Assembly (NCBI GenBank): GCA_907165065.1
Contig: OU015551.1
Coordinates: 1,860,001 to 1,924,000 of the forward strand
Direction of reading: 5' to 3'
Length of the DNA stretch: 64,000 bases
DNA from: Caprimulgus europaeus
Taxonomy: Eukaryota > Chordata > Aves > Caprimulgiformes > Caprimulgidae
How positions within the stretch are numbered: position 1 is the first letter of the stretch; each line of letters begins with the position of its first letter. The notes beneath the pieces were generated by a model. That model was not told the DNA's origin and did not search any database. It saw nothing but the letters and a program-made list of their open reading frames with translations. Shown piece after piece: positions 36,123 to 48,851 of this stretch. A program made the translations under genes and the position numbers.

Positions 36123-36838
36123 CTTGTCTCAAACACAGCAGTTTTGGCTGCTTTGCCTTCTTGGGTTCTCCATGCTGTAAAGGCTTCCTTATGACAGCAT
36201 GGTCAGTGGTGAGGCCCCTCACTGGTGCTGCTTTCCCACCCACCCACCCGTGAAGAGCCAGTGAAGATTCCTGCTGGCAGGACTCATCCGAGTTGTACCA
36301 AAGCTTCTCCCTCTGCTGCGGGCTGGAGCCGGCCCAAACGAGACTGTGCCAGCTCAATTAGAGGAAACCCAGGAGGCATCTGCAGGGATGGCTCCAGTTT
36401 GCAGCACAGGGCAAAGCCAGGGAGTTCTATTTTCATCTTGTTTCTCCTAATTACCCGTGGAGATGAAACAAGCTGTGCAAATTGGAAACCCAAATAAGCT
36501 TCTGCCATTCGCTGCCTTGGCACCTCCCAGGATCTGACCCCAGTGAGGAGCACAGAGCTGCTTTGTTCCTTTGGGGGTATTTTACTTCCTCCTGGCACCT
36601 CTTCCCATGAGCTTGTCTAGATGTGACAGATCCACCAGCCAAAGCCTGTTGCTGTGCCCACCCTTGGAGAAAGCAGCAATGCAATAAATAATTATTTCCA
36701 CGCTTGGGTTTGTTTCTCTCACAGTGTGGAAACCCTTCCAGGCTCAGCTGTGCTGGAAAAGCTTCTCCTTGTGTTAGGCTGGCAGGAGCACGGAGCTCCA
36801 GGAAGCTCCATGCACTGGCTGGCAGCTTGGGATGGGAG
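36123..36838. other. No gene recognised
   Basis: Unassigned. A plus-strand AATAAATAATTA near 36683 has no transcript attached. Confidence 0.35.
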
Positions 36839-37520
36839 ATCTTGAGGCCAGCTCTGGAGAGAAGGACTTGGGGTGCTGGGGGATGAGAAGCTCAACATGA
36901 GGCGGCACCGTGCGCTGGCAGCACAGAGCCAATAACCGTGTCCTGGGCTGCACCCAGAGCAGCGTGGGCAGCAGGGCCAGGGAGGGGATTCTGCCCCTCT
37001 GCTCCGCTCTCCTGAGACCCCCCCTGCAGTGCTGGGGCCACCAACAGCACAAGGACATGGAGCTACTGCAGCCAGCCCAGAGGAGGCCACGAGGATGATG
37101 CCAGGGCTGGAGCAGCTCTGCTGTGAGGACAGGCTGAGAGAGTTGGGGCTGTTCAGCCTGGAGAAGAGAAGGCTCCAGAGAGACCTTCCAGTGGCCTCCC
37201 AGTACCTGAAGGGGCTCCAGGAAGGCTGGGGAGGGACTTTGGCCAAGGGCAGGGAGTGACAGAACAAGGGGTGATGGCTTGAAAGTGGCAGAGGGGAGAT
37301 GGAGATGAGATGTGAGGAAGAAATTCTTTGGTGTGAGGGTGCTGAGACCCTGGCCCAGGTTGGCCAGAGAAGCTGTGGCTGCTCCTCCCTGGAAGTGTTC
37401 TCTGCCAGGTTGGATGAGGCTTTGAGCAACCTGGTCTAGTGGAAGGTGTCCCTGCTGCTGGCAGGGGGTTGGGACTGGATGAGCTTTAAGGTCCCTCCCA
37501 GCCCAAACCAGTCTGGGGTT
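36839..37520 (+). mobile_element. CR1 LINE 3' fragment, 0.68 kb
   Basis: One of the longer copies. It includes the AGAAGGACTTGGGGTGCTGG and GCTGCACCCAGAGCAGCGTG coding-region blocks and ends CCCAAACCAGTCTGGGGTTCC. The reverse transcriptase frame is interrupted. Very similar to the copy at 56735. Confidence 0.93.
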
Positions 37521-39215
37521 CCTTTCTCTGCTCCAGGTTTGCTCTGACTTTCCCCGCTGCTGCTCTGCTCCCAGCAGGTACCCCAATCCCACTGGCTCCC
37601 ATGCAGGTGGCTTGTCTGAGGAAGAGGAAGGGGTTGCTTCCACCTTGCTGCTTCATAGACCGGCTCAGGGAAGTAAACCCACACTTGGTCATGGAGGAGG
37701 GAGAAACAAGGAGGATGCTTTCCATCTCCACCTTCAGTAGAAGGGATAGAGCTGTCAGGGAGATTCTCCTTTCTTCTCCTCCTCCTTCTCCCATCCTTCT
37801 TTCCATTCTTGCTCTGTCACCTCACAGCTCTGTCCCACCACACATAACCTTTCCAAGAGGCACTTCCCTGCAGTCCCAGTGGAGTCTCCAAACCTGACAG
37901 CACGGTGAGAAACTGCTGGAGGCAACTGAGCTCACCAGGTTCTTTGAGGATCACACTCTGCAGGAGAGCTCCTCTCGCTCTCCTCTCAGCAGTCTGCCTC
38001 AGCCTCCTGCCAATAAATGTGACACAAAGAGAAAAAGATGACTTCAGCCAATTTTGCTCATACTTTTGGCCTGGACATATTATCTAAAAATGGTTCAATC
38101 AAGCTTTTTTTTTTAATTATTATAGAAGGACAGTGATGAGAATGCAGAGGTAGATATTATAATCAATCAATAATACCCAATTAATGAGATTAATCCTATT
38201 GATTTGAATGGGGGTGATTCAATGACTCCAGATGAAGCACCACCTTGGTTATCTGCTGGATCCCAGCCAGACAATGCAGCATCTTCTAGGATCTGGCCCT
38301 TCAAGATTCCAAGGAGCCACAGGCAGTGCAGGAATCCAGTCTTTTCAGTAGTGAAAGAGATGATGGTGGGGGTTTTATTACTATTATTTTAGGCAGAGTG
38401 CCCAAGAGAGATCAGGATGATTCATATCCAGGGAACAAATCCAGGGGTAATGGTCCCCACGTGCCCGGGGCCAGGGACGCTGACAGCTCCGTTTTCTGGG
38501 CAGCCAGGTGGAACTGCTGCTTTCTGAGCTGCACCTTGGATTCGCTGCCAGCACCATTCCCTGATGGATTGGTGACCCTGGAAATAAAAACTCTTTCTCT
38601 ATCTCCCTCAGCCACTGTGCTGCACAGGACCATCAGCCCTGTCCTGCAGGATCAGGGCTGTCCCTGGGCTCCTGCCTCCACAGGGTGTGCAGGTGTGCTC
38701 TGGCACCTTTCCCCAGGTGGTTTTTTATGCCAAATTACCTCCTGCTGTGTGCTTTGGGCACAAACATGGATTGTAACAGCAGACAATCATCCTCCTGGCT
38801 ACACAGACATGTGCCAAGTGGCTTCACCTTCCCTTGGCCAGGCCTGATGGACATGGAGCCAGAGAGACTGAAGGTGCTGAGTTGCCTCCAACACCTCCCA
38901 GCTCACCTGGGCTGGTTGGGGATGTGGCAGGAGATCTCGGCAGCATCTGGTGCCCTCCCCTGGCTCTCTGCTGCACTGTTCACACTCGGTGCCAATCTGC
39001 AGCTGCTGCTGCCCAGTGTCCACAGGTTCTTCAACAGAGAGAAAAAAAAAGAAAGACCTTGCAATACATTTAAATATCTGGGGTTTTTTTCATCTTTGTG
39101 AACAGTTCAGGACCTTTGAGAGTCCCTCTCCAGGTTACATTTCTCCAACTTTATTTCTTAGTATATTTAATATTTTTTATTTATTTTTTTTGCCACTAGC
39201 TTACCTTTCTTTCTA
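37521..39215. other. No gene recognised
   Basis: About 1.7 kb. It becomes AT-rich near 38090-38240 (T-run, then ATTATTATAG, then repeated AATCAATCAAT). No exon is supported. Confidence 0.4.
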
Positions 39216-39366
39216 GGCTGTGGAGTCTCCATCTCTGGAAATGTTCAAACCCACCTGGACACTTTCCTGTGCAACCTGGTGTAGGGAACCTGCTTTGGCA
39301 AGGGGGTTGGTCTGGATGATCTCCTGAGGTCCCTTCCAGCCCCACCACTCTGGGATCCTGTGATTC
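39216..39366 (+). mobile_element. CR1 LINE 3' end
   Basis: GGCTGTGGAGTCTCCATCTCTGG to CTGAGGTCCCTTCCAGCCCC and ACTCTGGGATCCTGTGATTC. Same subfamily as 2457 and 24781. Only the last 150 bp remain. Confidence 0.9.
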
Positions 39367-40037
39367 CTCTTCTCCTTTCCCCTCCATGTCTTGGTTTGAA
39401 CCCATCCCCATTTAGCTAATGCTAAGATCAGGGGTTTTTTTAAGAAACAACTCATAACACCTCTCCTACGAGCGCTGCCTGGGAGCAGGTGTGGGGCCCC
39501 AATCTCCCTGTCAGACACTCCCTGACAGATATCATCACATTTACAGAGAAGCACAGAGGATCATGAGCTATTCCTGAGTGAAGGGGATCCATTCTGCCCA
39601 GTGCTCAGCACCAGTCCTGGACCTGGTGCTGGAGGAAGCCAAGTGCTGTTCTTGGAAACGTTGGTGCTCTCCCTGACTCCAGAACAAGTGATGAATGGGG
39701 GTTTGTGTTCAGCTCCATCAGCATTTGTGGTGCTGGGGAGACAATCAGGAGAAACCCCACGTTTCTCTGGGGTGGGATGTTCCATCTGCTGCAACAAGAT
39801 GGATTTCTAATGAGTATGGCTTGGGAAGAAACTCCCCAAAGAACAGGATTTCCTGGGGTCACCTGTGATAGCTGTTCCATCTCCTGTAGCTGCTTCCTGC
39901 TACCCAACACAAGAGGCAGGACACTGGATTTAGTGGTCCATAGATTGTTTCTAATTTGTTTTTAACTCACATGTCTCTAAATTCATTTGTAGCTTTTGAT
40001 GTTTTATGGTTGGTTCATTGTGGGAACACAGGGAACC
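39367..40037. other. No gene recognised
   Basis: Unassigned sequence. Confidence 0.4.
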
Positions 40038-40197
40038 AGAATCATCAAATGATTTGAGTTGGAAGGGACCTTAAAGCTCATCCAGTCCCAACCCCCCTGC
40101 CAGCAGCAGGGACACCTTCCACTAGACCAGGTTGCTCAAAGCCTCATCCAACCTGGCCCAGAACACTTCCAGGGAGGAGCAGCCACAGCTTCTCTGT
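40038..40197 (-). mobile_element. CR1 LINE 3' end
   Basis: Minus-strand tail complementary to CAGAATCATCAAATGATTTG, through the GCCAGCAGCAGGGACACCTT block. Confidence 0.9.
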
Positions 40198-41850
40198 GCA
40201 GAACAGACCAACCTTCTCACACAGCCCTCAAATACTTCACATTCTCATGGTGAGGCCAGAAAACAAGCCCTGCAGCAGCTAAACAACCAGAGGAGAATTT
40301 GCTGAGCCTTTACTTTGTGAATAAATATTGTCACCACTTCAAGAGAGCTGGGTGGAAACGCTGAGCTCTGAACAGGAGCCCCTCTGGGTCTGTTGGAGGT
40401 GCAGACCCTACGTGACAAGGTGTACGTCACCTTGTCAGCATCCCCAGTGCTCTGCCCTATTTCAGCTGAACCTGCTCCTCCTGGGACTCGTAAAAGCTTT
40501 CCATGGTGATGGAAAAAGGACAACTTCCACTCTTAGCCACACAGCTCCCAGCAGAGTCAGCACTCGTGGGAATAGAATTGATCCTTTGTGGACAGGAGTG
40601 CAGAAAGTGAGAGCATTGCTTTGGTATCTGCTTTGAGTGCAAGATGACACCGTGGGTTTCCATCATTCATTGGACACTCCTGACAGTGCTCACCAGGCAG
40701 GAGATTTGTCTGTGCTGTGCCTTAAATTCTGAGTCTGTCCATGCAAGGAGAATCATAATTAGACTCTTGTAAATGTTAAAAAAGAAATGTCTTAGCCCTA
40801 ATTAAACCTATTTATCTTTCACAGTCAGGGCAGTTCACATCCCAGTCAAAGCTATGGCAGGGGGACAGGGTGTTTGTTTTTCAAGTGGTTTTCCTGATCT
40901 AAGGGCCTCTCCTTCACAAATGACACGAGGAAAGAGCAGATGGTGTATGGAGATGGAACTGAGCCTGACTGTTGCCCTGTGTGTGATCTCAGAAGTGAGG
41001 CAGCTCAGCTGAACATCATTAATATTTAAGGGATCAGCAAGACTTCACCACGACCCAGGGCTGTCTTCTACACAACCATAGGGTGAGGACAGCCCATTCC
41101 AGCAGGAGACTACAGTCCTTTGTGCTGGAGGACACCTGCCCTACTCAACAAGGGTCTTGTATCCATCAGCAAGAGCATCACCAACCTTGTGACACCTGGT
41201 GGCTGTGAGGAGGACCAAAGCCCTGCAGCAGTGGATGGCTGTGGCACCCAGCGTTCCCAGGGACAGCACAAATTGCAGGTCAGTGATGAACAGGGATCAA
41301 GGTCTGCTGGGTCTGCTGCTCAGCTCCTGCCCATGACCATGCTGCCAGGCTGGGTTGTGTCCCCTGTGGTGGCTCAGCAGGACAGCCAGCCCCACACCAG
41401 CTGGACAGTCAAGCAACAACCAAAAGCCAGGAGATAGAAGAACTGCCAACATGCATCTGGACAGAGGCTACTGTGCTGGGTCACCACCACCACAACTGTG
41501 CAACCGTGGCAGGGTGAAACGAGCTTGGCCCATGTACAGAGATGTCCAAAGCTGTGGGACCTGGCATGGAAATGGCTGCAGCATCTGCTCCAACCCAGCC
41601 AGGCTGTGGAGGACAGCACAAAGAGGTTAAACACAACATGGGGCTCAGTACCCTGTGAGCACGGAGAAGCTGTCTAGCAGACCCTCCTCCCAGCCCTGCA
41701 GTGGCCTCGGAGTCCAGGTAGCTGAGGCTGCCTGCCTGGTTGCAGATCTTTCCAAGGACAATATCTGACTTCAAGAGCCTGGAGCAGAGGTGACCCCCGC
41801 TGACAGAAGTGCTGACTGAGGCAGGACGGTGCCTGCACGCTGCCCGCGTT
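40198..41850. other. No gene recognised
   Basis: About 1.65 kb of unassigned sequence before the 49-bp minisatellite. Includes a perfect-looking 10-bp palindromic repeat near 40413-40440 (CGTGACAAGGTG / CACCTTGTCA). No exon is supported. Confidence 0.4.
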
Positions 41851-42531
41851 GTCGCCTTTGTCATGCTGCATCCCTGAGAGCTCAGAGAGCCCAGTGTCAC
41901 CTTTGTCATGCTGCATCCCTAACTGAGAGCTCAGGGAGCCCAGTGTCACCTTTGTCATGCTGCACTCCTAACTGAGAGCTCAGAGAGCCCAGTGTCACCT
42001 TTGTCATGCTGCATCCCTAACTGAGAGCCCAGAGAGCCCAGTGTCACCTTTGTCATGCTGCATCCCTAACTGAGAGCTCAGGGAGCCCAGTGTCACCTTT
42101 GTCATGCTGCATCCCTAACTGAGAGCCCAGAGAGCCCAGTGTCACCTTTGTCATGCTGCATCCCTAACTGAGAGCTCAGAGAGCCCAGTGTCCCCTTTGT
42201 CATGCTGCATCCCTAACTGAGAGCTCACAGAGCCCAGTGTCACCTTTGTCATGCTGCATCCCTAACTGAGAGCTCAGAGAGCCCAGTGTCACCTTTGTCA
42301 TGCTGCATCCCTAACTGAGAGCTCAGAGAGCCCAGTGTCACCTTTGTCATGCTGCATCCCTAACTGAGAGCTCAGAGAGCCCAGTGTCACCTTTGTCATG
42401 CTGCATCCCTAACTGAGAGCTCAGAGAGCCCAGTGTCACCTTTGTCATGCTGCATCCCTAACTGAGAGCTCACAGAGCCCAGTGTCACCTTTGTCATGCT
42501 GCATCCCTAACTGAGAGCTCACAGAGCCCAG
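41851..42531. repeat. 49-bp minisatellite, about 14 copies
   Basis: Units run GTCACCTTTGTCATGCTGCA, then TCCCTAACTGAGAGC and a variable TCAGAGAGCCCAGT. The period is exactly 49 bp (starts at 41896, 41945, 41994 and onward); the first unit is 4-5 bases short. Units are nearly identical, differing mainly at CAGAGAG/CAGGGAG/CACAGAG. This implies recent expansion and probable length polymorphism. Confidence 0.97.
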
Positions 42532-42721
42532 GGGAAGGCCAGGCACGAGACAAGGCAGCAAAGGGAAGGGGCTGCTCTGTTCCCTTGGTACCAACATCTC
42601 CACTCAGCTTTTTTTTTTCCAAGGACACAAGTCTTTGAGGTGCTGCACCCAGTGGTGACTTCCAAATCATGGATGTGGCCTGGGGGTGACAGGCTGTTTG
42701 CTGCAATGTTCCTGATGACAG

Positions 42722-42842
42722 AGAATCATAGAATCACAGACTGGTTTGGGTTGGAAGTGACTTTGAAGCTCATCCAGTCCCAACCCCCCTGCCAGCAGCA
42801 GGGACACCTTCCACTAGACCAGGTTGCTCAAAGCCTCATCGA
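42722..42842 (-). mobile_element. CR1 LINE 3' end
   Basis: Minus-strand tail complementary to GAGAATCATAGAATCACAGA, cut off at GCCTCATCGATG. Only 120 bp remain. Confidence 0.9.
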
Positions 42843-43082
42843 TGGGTCTGGAGGGAAAGGGAGGTGGCAAAAAGAAGAGCCCAGGAGCAGAAAAGAGCTG
42901 CAGTGTCCCTGGGGGAGCAGAGACCTTGAAAGGGATGAAAAAGGAGGGAGTCAGGTGAGTAGGGAGAGGCAGAGGTTAAAGAAAGAGCCTGACCATTGGT
43001 GGCAGGAGCAGCAAGGTGCACAGGGAATGACCACGAGACAGGATTAAAATGAAAAAGGCTTTAGGAACTTTAGTCTCAGTGA

Positions 43083-43522
43083 AACCTTCAATTTGGTCAA
43101 TGTTTCCCCCAGGACACGACACAGCTCAGACATTTTGGGCATCACTCTCTCTTCCAACTGGGTATTACTGGAAACCAGTCAAGTAGGAGCCACTCCCTTT
43201 GCTTTTGACTAAAGCAGCGCACTAATGCCCCTGCCTTTAACAGGTGAAGTCATGAACTGAAATCTTCTCTGTGCTTAAATACTCTGAACCCAAAGTTTCT
43301 TCTTGGGGACACTGAGTTTCACTGTCAGATCTGCAGGAACAGAGAAGGGGAACCAACAATCTCGGACAAGGAGCATCAGTGAGGACTTCTACCAGGGACT
43401 TGGAAAGTTCTGCCACCAGCAGTGACTAAAAGTCAGGCTGGAGAGATCCAGAGGGATGAGAAAGGACAGGAACACAGGGAGTGACTGATCATTTTTAGGT
43501 AGAAGGAGTTAGGAGAGCATCT
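43083..43522. repeat. 440-bp direct duplication, copy 1
   Basis: Matches 49183-49622 over 440 bp with 10 substitutions and no net indel (97.7% identity; offset exactly 6100). Begins AACCTTCAATTTGGTCAATG and ends GGAGAGCATCT. It lacks TG..CA ends and does not resemble CR1 or the LTR family here. It may be a local segmental duplication or a low-copy element I do not recognise. Confidence 0.95.
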
Positions 43523-44785
43523 GCTCCTTGGTGGTCTGGGACCAGGTTTATGAGGCTCTGGCCATGCTGGCACCCCAGTTCAGACCAAGGACTGTCAGAA
43601 ATAAAACCCCCCAAAATTAACCCTGCTGCATTTCCATCCATCTCCCGTTCTAGATGTGACCAAGGAGGTTTGGCCTGTTTCCCTGGCCCAGCCTGTGATG
43701 GGAGGTCGCACCAACACCATCCCTCTAGGTACACAGAGATGTCCTCTCAATCACCTGAGCCCCTGGACCAGTCAGTCTGCAAAAACCTGAACTGCCTTGT
43801 AAGGACAGATGATCCTCTGCACACACGAAAGCGAGTGGCTGTGAAACAAGGAACCTACTATTTTCAGAGAACATAAATTTATCTGCTCTTATTTATTCAG
43901 GATGTTGATCTTCAAAGTCTTCAAGAATCACACTGGCTTCTTCCCACCAAGTCACTAATCATTATGGAGTGCCTGGGAGTGACATGTCATTACCAGTGTG
44001 ACACCACAGTATAATTTTAACAGAAATTTAATGTAAATTTTATGATTTCTTTTACACAAGCTGATAAAGTTCATCTTTCCTGTCCAGGTTGGGGTTTTTT
44101 TTTTCTGGAAGAAAATGACTACATTCACCTCAGGGTGTCACTTCCTGAAGATGAGTTTTGTCACTTGTTACGCCGTTAAACTCCACACTGAGCCGGTGTC
44201 AACTCCTTCTCTTGAGATTAGAGCCGTGACAAACTGCAACAGCTCTCGAGGCCCTTGTCAAAATCCATCTGGACTTTTTGTGCTGGAATTCAGCTCTCCA
44301 AATACTTAACTTTTTGCTCCTAGAAAGCAAACTTCTTGGCTCCTCATTGTAGGAACGCATTAGGAAATGCATCCTGCCTGGATTGGCTTGTTGGTATAAA
44401 TAAGAGGTGAAGACATCTAACAAATTCCAGCTGAATCTCATGCTTCAAAGGCAGCCCAGGAGGTGGTTTCTACCCCAAGATGCATTTTCAAGGGAGGTAT
44501 CAGATGTTTGCATGAACTTTGTAGGTCTGGTCCTTGTCTTGGCTGGCTCCAGGTGCCAGACCACAGGATGCTACAGCCGAGGAGGGACTGGCAGTGGTGC
44601 CATTCCTTCAGCCTTTCCTTGGATCTGAGCAGTTGTTACATCCTGGCCAAGCTGCAGTTTGGCTCAGTTTGCAGCAGACAAATGCACAGTTAGGATGAGA
44701 GCAGGGCAGGTGAAGACAAGCTCCTGCATGGTACCAAGTGATATCAATGAGGGGAGAAGTGGCAGCTGCTCTTTTCCCACCGTGG
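43523..44785. other. No gene recognised
   Basis: Unassigned AT-balanced sequence between the duplication and a small tandem repeat. Confidence 0.4.
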
Positions 44786-44945
44786 AAGCTATTGATGGCT
44801 TTCAGCATCCACCAGCAGAGGTTTGGGTGGCCAAGAGGGAGCTATTGATGGCTTTCAGCATCCACCAGCAGAGATTTGGGTGGCCAAGAGGGAGCTATTG
44901 ATGGCTTTCAGCATCCACCAGCAGAGGTTTGGGTGGCCAAGGGGG
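44786..44945. repeat. 53-bp tandem repeat, three copies
   Basis: AGCTATTGATGGCTTTCAGC recurs every 53 bp (44787, 44840, 44893), with one or two substitutions between units. Unrelated in sequence to the 53-bp array at 8417. Confidence 0.95.
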
Positions 44946-47639
44946 ATAGTGTCAGCATGGAGGAGCAGTGTACAAGGTGGAGGAGAAACCTCCCATGCAT
45001 CAGGTTCCCATCTACTTTCAAAAGTAGATTCAATGTAGAAGATTAGATTCCAGTTGAAGACACAAAGTTCATCCAAGCACAAACACAGGTCACTGCAGGA
45101 TGTCCCAAGCCTCCCACTCCAGCTATGACACTTCAGGCTAAACCAACTTCCCATCTGCTGCAATGGTTGTGACACTTTCACTTCTGCCTGGGGGTGAAGT
45201 TCAGGTGGAGGCAGCTAAACCTGCCACCTTGACCTTCCTGCAGACCAGGTGCTCTCACTGATGGAATAAGCTCATTTTTTTTGCATCTGCCTTCTGCCTT
45301 CCAGCCTTGCTCTTGCCTCTACTCCACCTTCAAAGCCAGGAAAAGGTTGGGAAAGGGAGTGGAAAGGGGTCTGTCCCTGTAGGGCTGATGTTCAGCTCAC
45401 AACATACATGGACTTAGGAGCTCAACCCTTGGGATAACAGAAACCACCTTGGGTCTGATAAAGGCCAAAGGCAGCTTCCCTCTGAGAGCTGCTCTGATTG
45501 CCCAGGAAACAAAATAAATAACATCCCATAACATCTGCAAAATTACACAGAAACCAACCAGGACAAGATTCTGAGCAAGTTGCCAGTAAGGAAAAAACTG
45601 AGATGAACCTTAGATAATTGGTGTAAAAATTCCTCCCTGACCTCTTGTTAAGATTAGATTCATTACAGAAATCACACAGAAACTATGCAACATTGTCTTC
45701 ATCTGCACCCTCATCTGCTGGGCTCAAGACAAACATCAAATTAATCAGCCAGAGTGAGAAAAGCTTTTAGAAATTCACATAATTCAATTAGACCATCAAA
45801 AAGAGGATCTAATCATGTCAGTTCAATTATTCAGACTGAGGCAAGCTAAAATCTTTCCTGGTACCTAAACTGGAAGCCTTCTGCTGTGCCAGTCCTCTGG
45901 TAGCTCCCCAGTCATCTAAGGAAGAGAGTCATTCAGACTTTAGTCTTGCTTTTTAATGTAAATAGTGGGTCTTTTGGGGTAAGAAAATCTCCTAAAAGTC
46001 TGATATTGACCAGAAGGAAAAAAAAAAAAAAGTATCCTGGACACCACAGAGCTTTCTGCAGGGTAGGAACAGACAGAGCATGGGCTGGAGTTCCTGCAGG
46101 TGGGGATACACTCAACCACACTGGGTCTGGTCCCAGAACCCGTGCACTCTGCCTCCCTCCCATGGAGGAGTGCTTTGGCAGAGGCCCCTTTGTCCACTTT
46201 GGTTTGGCATCATGAGATTTCACAACCTCTGTGTTCCCTTTTCCTGCTGTTCTTGCTCATTTTAAGCTTCTCCATCCTCACTGCATTCTGCTCCTGCCCT
46301 TTCACACGCTCCCCACTACCCCCAGTGCAAGACAACAGGCTTTCCCATCATTTTCTTGTCTGGCAGGACTTTCACTGGGGTCACTGGGAGATCAGCTGTG
46401 CATGCACATCCTCTCCTAACTCTTCCCAAGATCTGACCTTCAGCCAACCCTTTTCTCCCAGCCCTGCTGTATCTCATACCTGACTCTCAGCCTACACCCA
46501 TACACTTAATTTCCCATCAATCACATGTGCTGCTCTGTGGTTAAGGTGCTGTGCTAACACCCTGACTCTTACCAGGTCCTTGGTTTCTTGAGACAAAATG
46601 CTCTTCCACTGAGCAATGTGTCACTACTGTCCCTTTTGAAGCTGCCTTGTGGTGAATACATCCTCCCTAAAACAAAACCACTGGCACAAGTGGCTGAAGG
46701 GCACACAGACAAGCCTTTCACCCTCAAGCCTCACCCTTGAAGCCACCCTAAAGATACAGAGAGTTTAGCTTTGATCAAACAAGAGATATGAGCACACTGC
46801 TTGCACTGAGCTCAGCTATTGTTCTGGGGCAAGTCCCAGCTAGCAGCAGTGCTGGCCACATCCGAGGAGGAGGGAGCATCCACGAGCCAGCTGGCAGAGC
46901 CAACGTTTATGCTCCTGTTTGCCCACTTTGTCTCAGATAATTCCCCCAAAACCTCTCACTCCAGCAAAACAAATAAATTACAAGCTGCTGAAGGAATCCT
47001 GAGGAACACAGCACACACCACCACCAAGCTGAGACCTCCTTAGAGGGATGGAAACGTGCTCTATCTGCATGGATCCACACCACCACATGGGTCTTTTTGC
47101 TACCCCTGGTTTATTAGAGGGATCTCTGATGAGGAGATGGAGGCTCAAAGCTGCTCAGATAAGAGTGATGTGGTGGTGTCCAAGTTGTGTGGTTAAATAG
47201 CTTCACAATTAAAGTTTTATCATTGATTATATATTAATAAAGAGAAAAAAATGTAGGAAAAAAGAAGCCAACTTTCAGCATGGAAAGATCAGCAGCTCCA
47301 AATCCTTCCATGTGTGCAGGAGACAGGATAATTGCAGATATTTAGTGATGATCTATCAGGGAACAGTGGATGTCAGGAAAATTCTGGCTGACAGAAAATT
47401 ATTGAGATACAAAAGAATTTTGGATAGTCCCAGATATGAGAGGAATTGGGTGGAACTTTGGAAGGACAGAAATAAAGATCAACTGGGCAATAAGTTGGCA
47501 GATTAAAGTCAGTGCAATGAGAGGCATTGGGAAGAAAGAGCTTGAACTAATCCTGGTCTTCATGCATTGTAAATTAACTAAAAGGCCTTGGTGTGACTCT
47601 AAAGAGCTCATTAAGAAACATCTGCTCAGCAAAACGTTC
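44946..47639. other. Long interval without a recognised gene
   Basis: About 2.7 kb with one A-run near 46019-46032. Short open frames near 45940-46480 overlap on both strands. No family, exon or repeat is recognised. Confidence 0.4.
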
Positions 47640-48110
47640 TGACCAGAAAAGCAGGAAGACATTAGGATATTTAAATATAGGCTTTATGTAATGATGAAAA
47701 TATTATAGTGCCATATATTACAGTGGGGATGGTACCTCCTCATCTCAAACAGAGCCTTCAATCCAGCTCTGTCCCCCTCATTTGGGAAATATAAATCAAG
47801 TTCAAAGAGTGCAAGAAGAAATGTTAAAGACTTGGAAGATTTCCATATGAAAATAGACTGCTTGGACTATTCCAACTTCAGATAAGGAATTAGTACTGGA
47901 AAAAACTTAATTTCATTCACTAATGAATGGTCTGGGAAAAGAAAAAAAATTGATCTTCCAAAATACTCTGTGTTGTCCTGTTGCCAGAATGAGAAGGTGG
48001 CACTGATATAAATTCAAATAACCTTTGGATGTTAAAACTCAGATGAAATACTTTTGATCAGGAAACTCATTAGTACAATAGAGTAATTTGTGCCCAAGAA
48101 TTTAATGAAA
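47640..48110 (+). mobile_element. Ancient CR1-type LINE fragment
   Basis: Strongly diverged plus-strand CR1. The order of recognisable pieces (AGTGCAAGAAGAAATGTTAAAG, then TTCCATATGAAAATAGACTG, then CTTGGACTATTCCAACTTCAG) follows the RT-region order '..AGAAGGGCNACAAAAATG..CCATATGAGGAGAG..GGGACTGTTCAGCTTGG' of old amniote CR1 families. AT-rich and much older than the other copies here. Confidence 0.65.
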
Positions 48111-48665
48111 TTCTAAAAAGTGACCTGCTCTTCCCACAGACAATGCCAGTTGTCACAAATTCTTGTTCAAGTCTCAGTTCTCTGGGAGGCTCCAAGACTC
48201 CAGGGCTCTTCAGCCAGAGCTCACACTCCTAAAATACCACTGAAACTGGGATTTTAGACAAACTCACTTGCCAACACATTTTTTTTTCTGGGAAACATCC
48301 AGAAATGCATTTGTAATACCAAACCTAGTAAATCTGGGCTGCTCTTACCCACCTGTCACTTGAGCTGCCAACGTAACGACTCAGGCGTGGAAAATTCAAT
48401 TCACACGCACATCCTTATTCCAAGCCACTTCCAGCAATTCCTCATCTCCAGCTACTGCCTTGAAAACCTCAGGGAAAAAAAATCCATCACACTCCAACTC
48501 CAACCTTGTGCCTCAGGGTAGAGCCAGGCCCGTGCTTGGGAACACTTAAAAGCACTTTATGGGGAGACCAGTGGTCACTGCAGGTTCTTTAGGGGACACC
48601 TTCACTGCATTGCAAGCAGCCTCAAGGCCAGTCTCGAGATGAACTGGACTTGGACCAGTTAGAAC
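48111..48665. other. No gene recognised
   Basis: Unassigned sequence between the ancient and a younger CR1. Confidence 0.4.
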
Positions 48666-48851
48666 GAGTCCAGAGGAGGCCACGAGGATGATGCCAGGGC
48701 TGGAGCAGCTCTGCTGTGAGGACAGGCTGAGAGAGTTGGGGCTGTTCAGCCTGGAGAAGAGAAGGCTCCAGGGAGACCTTCCAGTGGCCTCCCAGTGCCT
48801 GAAGGGGCTCCAGGAAGGCTGGGGAGGGACTTTGGCCAAGGGCAGGGAGTG
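48666..48851 (+). mobile_element. CR1 LINE internal fragment lacking its 3' end
   Basis: Matches the CR1s at 36839 and 56735 from GAGTCCAGAGGAGGCCACGAGG to GGCCAAGGGCAGGGAGTG, then stops abruptly. Because CR1 inserts by reverse transcription from its 3' end, loss of the 3' end implies a later deletion or that the piece was moved as part of another rearrangement. Confidence 0.9.

Noticed and set aside
46512-46600. tRNA-like piece (TGTGGTTAAGGTGCTG)
   Set aside because: It resembles an A box, but I could not fold an acceptor stem or find a proper B box, so I do not call it a tRNA gene or tRNA-derived SINE.
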